The translations under genes and the position numbers were made by a program. This document shows positions 33,052-42,601 of a stretch of DNA of 64,000 bases, one piece after another. The stretch comes from Athripsodes cinereus (taxonomy: Eukaryota; Arthropoda; Insecta; Trichoptera; Leptoceridae). Position 1 is the first letter of the stretch; each line of letters opens with the position of its first letter. Location of the stretch: assembly GCA_947579605.1 (NCBI GenBank), contig OX388319.1:25681447-25745446 (forward strand), written 5' to 3'. The notes below the pieces were generated by a model that saw nothing but the letters and a program-made list of their open reading frames with translations, had not been told where the DNA came from and did not search any database.

Positions 33052-36000
33052 TCACTGAGAGTAACGCTGTGGTTTTTGACGCGGTCGAGGTCTTAGGTTT
33101 CTACTTGTAGATGGCTGTGGTTCTGGTGTCTGCTCCGAACATGGATTCTGAAACGAAGACAAAGGCGTATCAGGAAAATTGTCAAACAACAACCCTGACC
33201 AGCCTTCGTCTAAGTCTTGTTCAGACGAAAGCTTTTCAGGCAATTTCTGTATCAAATCTTTCTTCCACTTAACATTTAAATTTGTGATTTGATCTCTATG
33301 TCTTTTCCAACACAAACCAGAATTTGAAATTTTTACAAGATACACATTTTTACTAAGTACCTTTGCTATTCTACCCTTAATCCAAGAGTTTTTATCTGAT
33401 CTTAAATCTATTGTTAAAACTGGGTCACCCACTTTAAAAAATTTAGACTTGTATTTCCTACTTCTAAAATATTTCTTTTGAGTATCTTTACTTTTATCGA
33501 TTTTTCTTCTAACATGATCTGGGACATCTCTATCCGTTTCAAAATTATCTGGAAGCATTAAATCAAACAACGTTCTAATTTTCCTACCTAACAAAAGTAC
33601 AGCGGGTTCAACACCCGTCGAACTATGTGGCGTATTTCTAAAGTCTATTAAGAAATCCATCAACCTATCCTTCCAATTTGTAGGTAACCTATTATTGTGT
33701 AACATTTTCTTCAAAAAACCTTTGCAAACTTTTACGGCATTCTCTGCCTGCCCGTTTGATGCTTGATGACCTATCGGAGATGTTATGTGTTCGATTCCAT
33801 TCCTTCTACAAAATTCTTCAAATTCTTTTGAACAAAAATTTGTTGCATTATCGCTTACTATTGTTTCGCAATAGCCCAAGTAACTGAAAATTTCCTTTAG
33901 TACCTGTATTGTATTAAATGAGTTTGGTACATCTACTTTCCTACAATCAATCCATTTGGAGGTTGAATCAACCACAACTAAAAAATTTGTATTTGCTATT
34001 GGACCGAAATAATCTATATGTATTCTACTCCAAATCTTACCTGTTTCTCTCCAAGGTGTCAATTCTGCTCTTTGTGGGTTATTTTGTAAAGTTCTGCATG
34101 CCATGCATTCATTTATCATACTTTCTATGTCTCTAGACAAACCTGGCCAGTATATATAATTCCTAGCTAAACTTTTTGTCTTTACAATGCCTTGATGTGA
34201 TCTGTGGAAAAGTTTCAATATCTCACTTCGTAAAGTAGAGGGTATCACAATTTTAAAATCATAACACAGACACTCGTCATAAACAAATAAATCTGTTCGC
34301 ACTTGATAATATTTTCTTTCTTCATTATTCAATTTATCTTTCCTGGGCCATGATTTTTGCACATATTTAATTATTTTACATAATGTTGAATCTTCTCTTG
34401 TCGCCTTGCGAACCTCTTCTATATCGATTGGATTTTGCGAATGATATTCCAATTCTACATTGTTAATTACCTCTATGTAAAATAAACTGTTGAATTCTTG
34501 GTCTTCCACCAACTCACCTGACGCTGGCGACCTTGACAAATAGTCTGAGCAGTTATTCTCAGATTTCACATATTCAATATCGTAATCAAAAGCTGACAAT
34601 ATGACTCCGTATCTAATTAACCTATTAGCTGCTAATTGTGGAATATTTTTATTTGGATTTAATATTCTCACCAATGCCTGATTGTCTACACATAATGTGA
34701 ACTTCCTTCCGTACAAAAAATGAAACCATTTCTTTAATGCGAATATTACTGCCAATGCTTCAATATCCATGATTGAATATTTTTGCTCACAAGTCGTTAA
34801 TTTCCTTGAAATGTATTCTATTGGTCTTGATGCACCGTTCTGATACACATGCATTAGAGTCGCTCCTATCCCTTTTGTTGAGGCATCAGTAACCACTTTT
34901 AATGGGATGTTTTCGTTATAATGTGTTAAGACCATGTCCGAACACAAATAAGATTTAACTGCATTCACTGCGTTTGTACACTCATCTGACCATACCCATT
35001 TCTCTTTTTTCTTCAATAACCTATATAAAGGGTTTAATAATTCGCTTATACCTGGTATGAAATTCCTATAATAGTTCACCATCCCTAAAAAACTTCTTAG
35101 TTCTGTAACATTTTGAGGGTTTCTCACTTCATGGATTGCTTTCACTTTGTTTCTTACCGGTGATATGCCTCTTTTCGATATAATATAACCCAAATATTCA
35201 ATTTCTTCCCTAAAGAAATAGCACTTATCAGTATTCACGGTCAACCCGCAATCTTGTAGCCTTTTAAATAATTCACATAAATTTTCATATAGTTCCTGTT
35301 TGGTTTCTCCTGCTACTATAATGTCATCGATGTACGCACTTGTTTTTGGTAACCCTTGTACTATGGAGTCTATTACCTGCATAAACAAAGACGGGCTAAC
35401 TTTTAAACCGAAAATTAGTCTTTTATATCTGAATAACCCTTTGTGCGTTGATATTGTTGTCACTTCACGACATTTTTCTTTAATCACAATTTGGCTATAT
35501 GCCGACTTAAGGTCTATTTTTGCAAAATATTTTCCTTTTGCGACTTTTTGTATTACACTCTCTATTCGTGGTAAAGGATATTTTTCATCACGCACATATT
35601 TATTTATTGAACATTTGTAATCAGCACACAATCTCACTGAACCATCAGATTTAGGTATAATCACTAATGGACTTGCATATTTTGAAACCTCGACACGTTC
35701 GATTATCTCATTTTCCAACATTTTATCTAATTCTTGCTCGACTTTCGCTTGTAATGCATATGGCACGGGTCGTGGATTGAAGAATTTTGGTACATGATCC
35801 TCCTTTAATGAAAATTCCACTTCATAACCGGTGAACTTTCCTAATTTCTCACTAAAAACGTTTTTATATTCTCTTTTTAGTTTGTCAACTAACTTTGACG
35901 TATCGTCCATATTGCCGCTCCGTAAATTTATGTTCTCTGTTTTACCGACTTTGCCGGATACTTCACTTATGTTTACATGCGAATTTTCCAAACCTGTTAA

Positions 36001-37200
36001 TTGTATATCAAATTCCTTCATGAAATTCCTTCCAAAAAGTATTTCTTTTCCGAATTGCACAATAATAAATTGAACACTTCTTTTTAACGAATTAAAGCAC
36101 ACTGGTAATTCCAAAGTACCTAACACATTTAATATTTGATCACTATAGTCACGGACATCACTATTAAATTCACTAAGTTTATGCTTGTTAAAATATTTCA
36201 TATAACATTGTTCTGGAATAACAGATATAAAAGCTCCCGAATCTATCATTCCTGTGTGAAACTTATCTCCTAATTTCACTGATATCTTGCATGGATTATC
36301 CTCGGATATTTCATTAATTTTTCTTCTTGTGATACTGTTCAGTTTCTTCTTGAATTTTGTTTTACAGTTTCTCGCCCAATGTCCTGGTTTTGAACATCTA
36401 AAACACACTAACTTGTTCCTATCGTTATCCTGTTTAAAATTTCTATCTCGGCTTGAGTTTCTATCTCTGCTTGAGCTTCTACTGTGATTTGAGGAATGTG
36501 AATTTCTTCTCGTATTGGTATAATGCGATTTCTTGTAATTTTGTGAAAAATTTTTCCTCTGGAAATCTTGTGCTTCCTTATCACTTGATCTTCTTGAAAA
36601 CTTGTAACATTTTTCCGTTGAATTTTCCCTATGACACTCAGCAACAATACTACTTCTTGATTTCAAACTATTTTCAAAAATTATTGCAGTTTTTATTGTC
36701 GTTTGAAAATCACTTTTTTCACATTCTAGAAACAATTTCTGCCGTATCCTAGAATCTTGTATGCCTACCACAAACATATCTTTTAAATTTTCCAATAAGC
36801 GACCTTCAAATTTACAATTACCCGCCAATTTTTGCAATCTCGCTCCGAATTCTTTGAAACTTTCATGAGCTAATTGTCTACTAGTAAAAAAATTATATCT
36901 ATTTTCTAGAACATTCTCAACATTTGAACAATAATTCGACAATAAATCTACCAAGTTTTCCGTCTTTAAATTCTCTACACTTTCTGGTTTCGCTAGATTT
37001 ACCAACAAATCAAATGTGTCCTCATGGAGATATGATAAGAACAGGGCTCGCCTCTTTGGTTCATTAAGAACAGTATCATCATTTAGCACCAGACCTTGTC
37101 TAAATCTAATTATAAAATTCTCCCAAGAATCTGTTCCGTGATTAAACCTCAACGAAACGTCCCTATAAACCTGACTTCTTACTACAACTTTCTCTGTCAT
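33052..37200 (-). CDS. Ty3/gypsy Gag-Pol polyprotein, single frame
   Basis: 1382 codons without interruption, from an ATG in AAAAATGAC context. Gag-like region about residues 15-190, then a Ser/Arg-rich stretch and one zinc knuckle (C266, C269, H274, C279). Aspartic protease motif DSGA at 320-323. Reverse transcriptase about 480-660, with D563 and the YIDD active site (D625, D626). RNase H about 765-880 (D772, E814, D839). Integrase: zinc-binding H999, H1002, C1032, C1035 and a catalytic D1063-53-D1117-35-E1153 triad, followed by a C-terminal SH3-like region to about 1300. The protein makes cDNA from the element's RNA and inserts it in the genome. Gag and Pol lie in the same frame with no frameshift or stop between them, which is less usual than separate frames and leaves open how excess Gag is made. 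No envelope gene follows. Pattern and order (integrase after RNase H) are Ty3/gypsy; I cannot name the family. Confidence 0.95.
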   Translation of the reverse strand: MTEKVVVRSQVYRDVSLRFNHGTDSWENFIIRFRQGLVLNDDTVLNEPKRRALFLSYLHEDTFDLLVNLAKPESVENLKTENLVDLLSNYCSNVENVLENRYNFFTSRQLAHESFKEFGARLQKLAGNCKFEGRLLENLKDMFVVGIQDSRIRQKLFLECEKSDFQTTIKTAIIFENSLKSRSSIVAECHRENSTEKCYKFSRRSSDKEAQDFQRKNFSQNYKKSHYTNTRRNSHSSNHSRSSSRDRNSSRDRNFKQDNDRNKLVCFRCSKPGHWARNCKTKFKKKLNSITRRKINEISEDNPCKISVKLGDKFHTGMIDSGAFISVIPEQCYMKYFNKHKLSEFNSDVRDYSDQILNVLGTLELPVCFNSLKRSVQFIIVQFGKEILFGRNFMKEFDIQLTGLENSHVNISEVSGKVGKTENINLRSGNMDDTSKLVDKLKREYKNVFSEKLGKFTGYEVEFSLKEDHVPKFFNPRPVPYALQAKVEQELDKMLENEIIERVEVSKYASPLVIIPKSDGSVRLCADYKCSINKYVRDEKYPLPRIESVIQKVAKGKYFAKIDLKSAYSQIVIKEKCREVTTISTHKGLFRYKRLIFGLKVSPSLFMQVIDSIVQGLPKTSAYIDDIIVAGETKQELYENLCELFKRLQDCGLTVNTDKCYFFREEIEYLGYIISKRGISPVRNKVKAIHEVRNPQNVTELRSFLGMVNYYRNFIPGISELLNPLYRLLKKKEKWVWSDECTNAVNAVKSYLCSDMVLTHYNENIPLKVVTDASTKGIGATLMHVYQNGASRPIEYISRKLTTCEQKYSIMDIEALAVIFALKKWFHFLYGRKFTLCVDNQALVRILNPNKNIPQLAANRLIRYGVILSAFDYDIEYVKSENNCSDYLSRSPASGELVEDQEFNSLFYIEVINNVELEYHSQNPIDIEEVRKATREDSTLCKIIKYVQKSWPRKDKLNNEERKYYQVRTDLFVYDECLCYDFKIVIPSTLRSEILKLFHRSHQGIVKTKSLARNYIYWPGLSRDIESMINECMACRTLQNNPQRAELTPWRETGKIWSRIHIDYFGPIANTNFLVVVDSTSKWIDCRKVDVPNSFNTIQVLKEIFSYLGYCETIVSDNATNFCSKEFEEFCRRNGIEHITSPIGHQASNGQAENAVKVCKGFLKKMLHNNRLPTNWKDRLMDFLIDFRNTPHSSTGVEPAVLLLGRKIRTLFDLMLPDNFETDRDVPDHVRRKIDKSKDTQKKYFRSRKYKSKFFKVGDPVLTIDLRSDKNSWIKGRIAKVLSKNVYLVKISNSGLCWKRHRDQITNLNVKWKKDLIQKLPEKLSSEQDLDEGWSGLLFDNFPDTPLSSFQNPCSEQTPEPQPSTSRNLRPRPRQKPQRYSQ

Positions 37201-37309
37201 TTTTCCACAAGAAAAAAAAATTTAACTACTAGCAAAAAAAATATAAAAAAAACAACAATACAATATACAATTTATGAACAAACTACTTAACTTCTGTGAC
37301 TCTCTGCGC

Positions 37310-37507
37310 CCTCCTTTGTCTGCTCTGCCCTTGGCTGAACTCTCCACCTCTCTTGAGCCGTCCTCCACCTGGGATTGCTCCTGGGATGTTCCTCCACCTG
37401 TGATGCTCCTTTCTTGAGCTGTCCTCAACCTGGGACTGCTCCTGGGATGATCCTCCACCTGTGATGCTCCTTTCTTGAGCCGTCCTCAACCTGTGACTGC
37501 TCCTCCT
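37310..37507 (-). repeat. Leader minisatellite of the gypsy element
   Basis: About 2.7 copies of a ~61-bp unit (TCCTCCACCTGTGATGCTCC, TTTCTTGAGC, GTCCTCAACCTG on the + strand). It lies in the untranslated leader between the primer site and the gag start. It is less AT-rich than the rest of the element. The chance frames across it (37222-37567) are repeats of the same unit, not a gene. Confidence 0.75.
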
Positions 37508-37607
37508 GGCCTCTTCTTCACCTCCTTGAAGATGCACCTTTCTCGAGTTGTTCTCTACTAGGAACAACTCTGATTCTGTTCCCTCTTCTTCCTTGGTTAC
37601 ACCCTGA

Positions 37608-37670
37608 GCTATGTAATATTCTGCTAGATATTACCCTGCTCCTCTATGTAATATTCTTCTAGATATTACC
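37608..37670. repeat. Twin hairpins in the gypsy leader
   Basis: GTAATAT-8 nt-ATATTAC occurs twice (37613-37634 and 37648-37669), in two copies of a ~35-bp unit that includes CTAGATATTACC. Both sit just inside the 5' LTR, close to the primer site. Confidence 0.75.
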
Positions 37671-37681
37671 GTCCTCCTGAG

Positions 37682-37699
37682 TAGATACCGACTGCGCCA
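37682..37699 (-). promoter_or_regulatory. Primer binding site, tRNA-Ser type
   Basis: The - strand sequence TGGCGCAGTCGGTATCTA starts directly after the 5' LTR. Its first 12 bases, TGGCGCAGTCGG, are those expected to pair with the 3' end of insect tRNA-Ser, as described for the 17.6/297 group of gypsy elements. The match is from memory of the tRNA end. Confidence 0.75.
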
Positions 37700-38173
37700 T
37701 GTAATATGTGTTGTTAGATGGTGTGTGGATTTGGGGCCACACACTGCTCCAATCTTCAGATCCCTTGAAAGTTTTGGTTCTGCTACCAAGGGGATGTGGG
37801 TTTAGTAGTAAAACTCGAGCTTCGTTTAAACACTATATTCACGAAGGTAAAAAAACTATTTACAGGTAAGTTCTAGCACAACTTAAAAGATACACTTTAC
37901 AATAGGTATTAACGAACCGAGAGAGGGAACTTGAATTCCTCCTCAAAGCAACACCTCGTCTATATATAAACTTTTAACCTCCTCTCTCTTATCACAAAAA
38001 CCAAAATATACAACAACACCACTTCTAGAAAAATCCTACAACCTACACATATATATATAAGAGACATCTGTCCTATATAACATAAAGTAGTGAGTAATTA
38101 ATACCACCAATGTTACTACCATTAAATCATAATTTAGTTTAATATAATTTCCCACAGATGTCTATATCTTACA
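37700..38173 (-). repeat. 5' LTR of the gypsy element
   Basis: 474 bp, same length as the 3' LTR. Contains the TATA-like site at plus 37961-37970 and starts transcription toward lower coordinates. Begins with TGTAA on the + strand, paired with TTACA at the other end. Confidence 0.95.
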
Positions 38174-38178
38174 GATAG
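38174..38178. repeat. Target-site duplication, right copy
   Basis: GATAG, identical to 32462-32466. Confidence 0.9.
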
Positions 38179-38219
38179 AAAAAATATTATTATTTAAACG
38201 ATATTTATTATAACGGACT

Positions 38220-38975
38220 TCTACGCCGAGAAAAATCTTCATAGAATTAATGTTGTTGCTCCTGAGTCTATGCAAACTCTATGTCATGTTTTCCTTGGCT
38301 GAAATAACGTCTGTATGATTTCCTGGGTGTCTAGGTGGGATCTTCTGCGTGGGCCGGGTTTACCCCCGGCTGACGCAGGGGGGTCTGAGAATTGAGCTTG
38401 CTTGGCGTGATGAATGTTGCGTGGCGAACTCTTGTTTTTCGTTTGTTTTGTGCGTCCTGTCTCCCTTGGTGGAGAGTAGCTTTGGTTGGAATATCCCCAT
38501 TGGGAGGGAAATAGTTTTCCACACTACCCCGTTTCGGTGACCCCTGGGCTCACTGTCTTAAAACCGAAATGTTTCTGGACACTTTATCTCTGTTATCTGT
38601 ACCAACTGTATATGTATATATGTGTGTATGTATGTATGAACGTGTGTATGTATGTATGTGTATGTGTGTGTGTATGTATATATGTATATATATATGTATA
38701 TTATTGTATTGTACTTAATTTTTGCATATAATATTGGTTTAATTTATTATGGTTAATTATGTCACACATGTATTGTGTGATATCACTTTATTTTAATTTT
38801 TCCCAATATGGGCTATTTTTGTTTCTTTTTGTTTATTGTTCCAACGAGGCGACTTACGTTGATCTGTTCTTCGGGTCGCCCCTGAGGAAATGAAAGTGAT
38901 GTGTGCAAATTCGGATAAATAGGAGTCTCCGACTCCTGAGATATCCGAGTGTGTAGAGGTTCTTTCAATGTAATG
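38220..38975 (+). pseudogene. R1-like LINE tail with 3' hairpin
   Basis: 38310-38395 reads SWVSRWDLLRGPGLPPADAG then a stop, a diverged form of the C-terminus at 11244-11609. The 3' UTR contains a TG/TA microsatellite (38600-38705). It ends with the two-part hairpin at 38912-38947: outer CGGATA/TATCCG, inner AGGAGTC/GACTCCT, 3-nt loop. TTCTTTCAA after it is shared with 2.3 kb. It lies in the intron before the first visible host exon. Confidence 0.7.
38600..38705 (+). repeat. TGTA/TG microsatellite
   Basis: Imperfect TATG/TGTG run of about 100 bp inside the LINE tail. Confidence 0.85.
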
Positions 38976-39024
38976 TATGATTTTTTAATGTTGTCTAATG
39001 TAGTTATTTTGTTTTGTTTTGCAG

Positions 39025-39361
39025 GTGATAGCGCTGATATGCGGGATCCTGGTAGTGGTGCTGATGGCACTAGGCCTGAGCAGTGCAGACTGGCTGATGG
39101 CGGCCGACTGGAGGCAAGGTCTGTTCACACACTGCATAGAGGAGGGGGCCGAGAGTCCGCTGCCCTTCAACCTCATGCAGCAACCAGGGTGCCATGCATC
39201 CCGCGAGGTGGCCTACATCAGGGCGGCGGCCGCGCTGTGTATTGTCACCCTCTGTGCAGACCTGCTGGGCACACTGCTCACAGGACTTGGCCTCAGGGCT
39301 ACAGACCATCGCACCAAGTACAAGTATTACAGGCTGGCTGTATTGGCCATGTCTTTAGCAT
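39025..39361 (+). CDS. TMEM47-like claudin-family protein, internal exon
   Basis: Follows an acceptor TTTTGCAG and ends before GTAAGT. It encodes 112 codons plus one base (phase 1 at the 3' side). It holds membrane helix 1 (VIALICGILVVVLMALGL), the first extracellular loop, helix 2 (about AAALCIVTLCADLLGTLLTG) and the start of helix 3 (YYRLAVLAMSLA). The loop shows the claudin-type pattern W..GLF..C and a second cysteine (PGC). Joined with 40018-40080 and 43148-43311 it gives 187 residues. The layout and the closing EFGWAYGVGWGAAIF segment match vertebrate TMEM47, a claudin/PMP22-superfamily protein of cell-cell junctions. The exon is clearly less AT-rich than its flanks. The start exon, expected to code for only a short cytoplasmic N-terminus, was not found. 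Other claudin-like insect proteins are possible alternatives. Confidence 0.85.
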
Positions 39362-40017
39362 GTAAGTCTAATTCAATTCATCTATTTTTTTCTTTATCTT
39401 TATGGCAAAACATTTGAAACTGAATTGATTATGAATGTCTCCTATTTACACACATTTTTACTAGCAAACTCTCGCTCGTGATACATTCTTCTGACAGTTC
39501 AAACTGGAGCATACACTTACATGTTTTCAATAATGCTTTTTTATAGCCATTGTTTATCTTGATTCAGTTTTAGAAAGTAGCTCTCATATTTAACTGAATT
39601 ATTCATATCTGCCATATTATTTGACAAAATTTAGATTCTAACTTAATCATTTTTTTTATCGTTATTCCTTTATTCTATCTAGGTAGGTATAAATCTAAAT
39701 TTCTTTTATCTAAGTATAAATATTAAAATAATTTTATCAAATCTTATTTGCTATTACAAGCAAATATTATGTACCACCAATATTGCTTCCAACTCTAAGA
39801 GTTCTTAAAACCATATCTTAGATTTTCCGATATTTATTACTATCAATCGCTAAAAAAATATATTTAGATTTTTTTGTATGTTAGCCAAAACGACTCTATT
39901 TTGAAAAATATTGTTGATCTATTTAACTGGGTGATAAATATATGTGTCTGTTTGTGTTAAATATAAAATGATTGCATACCTAAAATTAATTGTCTATGTT
40001 ATTTTATTATGTTCCAG
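39362..40017 (+). other. Intron of the TMEM47-like gene
   Basis: 656 bp, GTAAGT at the donor and TTCCAG at the acceptor. AT-rich, with no recognised repeat. Confidence 0.8.
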
Positions 40018-40080
40018 TGATATCACTACTAATAGCTCTGGTCATCTATCCAGTTTGCTTTGCCGCTGAACTTAATTTAG
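40018..40080 (+). CDS. TMEM47-like protein, 63-bp exon
   Basis: Acceptor TTCCAG, donor GTGAGA. Phase 1 on both sides. Codes for LISLLIALVIYPVCFAAELNL, the rest of helix 3 and the start of the second extracellular loop. VIYP corresponds to the VLYP of vertebrate TMEM47 at the same place. It is a symmetric exon, so skipping it would keep the frame but remove half a helix. Confidence 0.85.
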
Positions 40081-40274
40081 GTGAGAAACTTCATATATCT
40101 ATCTCTATGTTATTTTGACTCTATGTCTATCAGAAGGTATACAATAATATCATCATTATCATCATCAGCTGTTCTACAGCCTGTTATGAGCCTTGGTCTC
40201 CCCCAACATTCCCCTCCATCTCCCCCTATCCTGGCATTTATTTTTCCAATCCCTGATGCTAACGATGTCTACAT

Positions 40275-40420
40275 CTTGATGTTATTGACAGAAGGTATTT
40301 GTTGGAAGTCCATTTCAAGATAAATTGAAAAAACACAATATGTAGTTAACTTCCAAATGACTTTTATTAACTTCGCGTACTACTATTCTGAGACTCTCGA
40401 CTCCATCATCAGGCGATTAG
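40275..40420 (+). repeat. Dispersed repeat in intron
   Basis: GACAGAAGGTATTTGTTGG, TTGAAAAAACACAATATG and CTTCCAAATGACTTTTATTA match 25638-25745 and 7895-7965. Class unknown. Confidence 0.5.
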
Positions 40421-40878
40421 TAAAAAGTGAAATAAGATACAGAGACAAACAGTATTTATTGGATTTGAACAAAAGAATGTTGGGAGAAACCTGTGTTGAT
40501 AAGAAATTAATTATAATTCATTGATAAAAATGTTTACATCCCTCTGTATCCCGTCTATCCAATGGATCTACCAACGCTATGTCGTCGTAGAAATATTAAT
40601 TTGATGTTACAGCATACATATGTGTTATTTCTGTATTATCATATAAGACAAATCAAATTTATATTGAAGTAATAAGCTTCCTACATAGTGGTTACTATGT
40701 GACCTCAATATCAGTACATAATGTTAAAAGAAGTTGACAATGGTAAATAATACCTAAAATTAATACACCAGTCTGTGCACATATATGTGTGTTTGTGTCT
40801 CTCTAAAAAACACTTTTGCATTCCTGACATGTAACAGAGAAACATATTCCTTCTATGAAAACTTGAATCTATTTATGT

Positions 40879-41024
40879 AAGAAAACACAAACGGTTTTGG
40901 TTATAATACTTTTTCATAATTTGTTTTTTTTTTTCATATCATTGTTGGATAATCACTTTATGAGTCAAAACCAGATTACTAAATTTTTAAAAAGTAGTAA
41001 AACTTAAATCGTTTGTGTTTTCTT
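40879..41024. mobile_element. Foldback element in intron
   Basis: AAGAAAACACAAACG is mirrored exactly by CGTTTGTGTTTTCTT, with further pairing of GGTTTTGGTT and AAAACCAG-type arms. Related to 19184-19295. Confidence 0.65.
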
Positions 41025-41235
41025 TTATTAATTAATATGGTGTTTCACAAAATTAATTTGTATTTTATAAAAAAATTGTATCCAATGAGCAAATTCTTGG
41101 GTGATAAAATTTAGTTTTTTTATTTCTTAATTTCTCTATCTTTTGGTTCAATTTCATTGTTCACTATTACTTGAGAGGAATCCAAATAGCTCCTCAACCA
41201 TTTATTTATTAAAATCTATCTCTGTCTATAATATC

Positions 41236-41704
41236 TAGTGATGTTAAGAATATTCGCCTTCGCGAATATTCGCATATTTCAAAGTATTCGCATTCGCAAA
41301 AAAATATGCGAATGCGAATATTATTTTGGTAATAAAGTATCGGATATTTGGTAAAAGTACCGGATACTTACCCGGTACATTGTAGAAAAAGGTACTGCAA
41401 GAAAATATTCTTTAAGGAAACCGAGGAGTTTTGAAATATTTGAAATTCCTATGGCAGCTTGCATGTTTTTTACATGCAGCTGGTTCGCTGGTTACCCCAC
41501 TTGTGGGATATGCCGTGATGGTATAGTAGTAGTATTCCTATACCATTTTGAAATAACCGGGGGGGGTAGAAATTTTAATGGTTGGGCAATAATTGTAGAA
41601 ATTTAAGCAAGTCAATATTCGCTATTCGCATTCACGAATGTCGGCAACAAATATTCGCATTCGCATTTGCGAATATCCAAAATCACACATTCGTTACATC
41701 ACTA
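41236..41704. mobile_element. Non-autonomous hAT element in intron
   Basis: Perfect 8-bp duplication ATAATATC (41228-41235, 41705-41712). Ends TAGTGATGTTAAGAATATTC and, inverted, TAGTGATGTAACGAATGTG. Subterminal zones are full of GCGAATATTCGC-type repeats. No frame. A 5'-truncated AGT-tailed retroposon is inserted at 41453-41533. Confidence 0.9.
41453..41533 (+). mobile_element. AGT-tailed retroposon, 81-bp insertion with TSD
   Basis: Flanked by perfect ATTCCTAT copies (41445-41452, 41534-41541). It runs from GGCAGCTTGCATG through ATGCAGCTGGTTCGCTGGTT to GATGGTATAGTAGTAGT. It defines the 3' end of the family and shows that copies are truncated at the 5' side. Confidence 0.85.
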
Positions 41705-42539
41705 ATAATATCATAACGGTATCTTCCACGAGTGGAATAGTCAGCAAACTATCAAACTGAACTTACTAACATAAGTTACCAAATATACATAAATAAAGAA
41801 AGCATTCTTTAAACACATGTAAAAATTTAATATTTTTTTTCCATACAATAGTGCTTGTCCTTACTCTTTGAGCAAAGCCGGGTTAGAAACTCATAATAAA
41901 ATAACACACAAATAGTATTCTCAACGTAATAAAAATTCATGACTCTTCTAAATAAACATACTTTGGTTGATTGCAAAGTAAATATACAATAGTGTGTATA
42001 CAATATACAGCAAAACAATGAATGTTGTAAAGTAAAGATTAATTGAGAGATATATTTGTTTATTTATTTGTATCCATTTCCTTATTAAAGATTGTCTACA
42101 AAGCAAAAAATATTATTGCCTCAAAGCAATTTCTATTTCTTATACATACTGTAATATCCTACACTACACTTTATATTTATACCTTTTCCCACTCATTGTA
42201 TGACTCAAGTCCATCTCTACTTGTATTCACCAGCTATCTCAGTCTGCAGGGCAAGAGTCTCAATCAGGGATATCGTAAAGTTACTAGATTGGTTTCATAG
42301 TTAGAAAAAACACAGTTTAAGTTAAAGAAACATTTATTGATGGTTTAAATTTTAACAATGCCCGGTTCAACGACAACACACACACACAGAGATTTTTACA
42401 TATTCACAAGAGTTAGTATTTATTTAACAGGTTCTAATATTAAATTAATGATGATTCACTGTCACTATTTGTAGTTCACATTTACGGTTATAATTTAATT
42501 CTAATCACAATTTACCAAGCTTTTTGTTATTTATTTCAG

Positions 42540-42601
42540 GTGCTACCCGGTGTAATACACCGGGCAGCACCGTGGACGGCGGCCGAGAGAGAAGAGAGTG
42601 A
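42540..42601 (+). other. Possible alternative last exon with hairpin
   Basis: After a good acceptor (TTTATTTCAG) comes an island clearly less AT-rich than the intron around it. Its phase fits the 40080 donor and would add GATRCNTPGSTVDGGRERRE and a stop at 42599-42601, giving a protein without the fourth helix. Bases 42540-42570 form a hairpin: GTGCTACCCGGTGTA against TACACCGGGCAGCAC, one mismatch, 1-nt loop. It may instead be a transposon fragment. Confidence 0.3.

Larger units (their letters stand above)
32467..38173 (-). mobile_element. Complete Ty3/gypsy LTR retrotransposon
   Basis: 5707 bp, flanked by a perfect 5-bp duplication GATAG (32462-32466, 38174-38178). The LTRs are 474 bp each and begin TGT(A/T)A and end TTACA. 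They appear identical except at the fourth base (T at 32470, A at 37703). Reading right to left: 5' LTR, tRNA-Ser-type primer site, about 500-bp leader, one gag-pol frame, polypurine tract, 3' LTR. There is no envelope gene. All parts needed for copying look intact, and the near-identical LTRs imply a very recent insertion. The element stands about 850 bp before the first visible exon of the host gene, in opposite orientation. Confidence 0.95.

Noticed and set aside
37222..37567. Glu/Ser/Arg-rich frames upstream of gag as an extra retrotransposon protein
   Set aside because: They arise from the ~61-bp leader tandem repeat on the - strand, and several frames are open at once. Repeat structure explains them.
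1..39024. First coding exon of the TMEM47-like gene
   Set aside because: I looked for a short ATG-containing exon ending in a phase-0 donor but could not support any candidate in AT-rich DNA.
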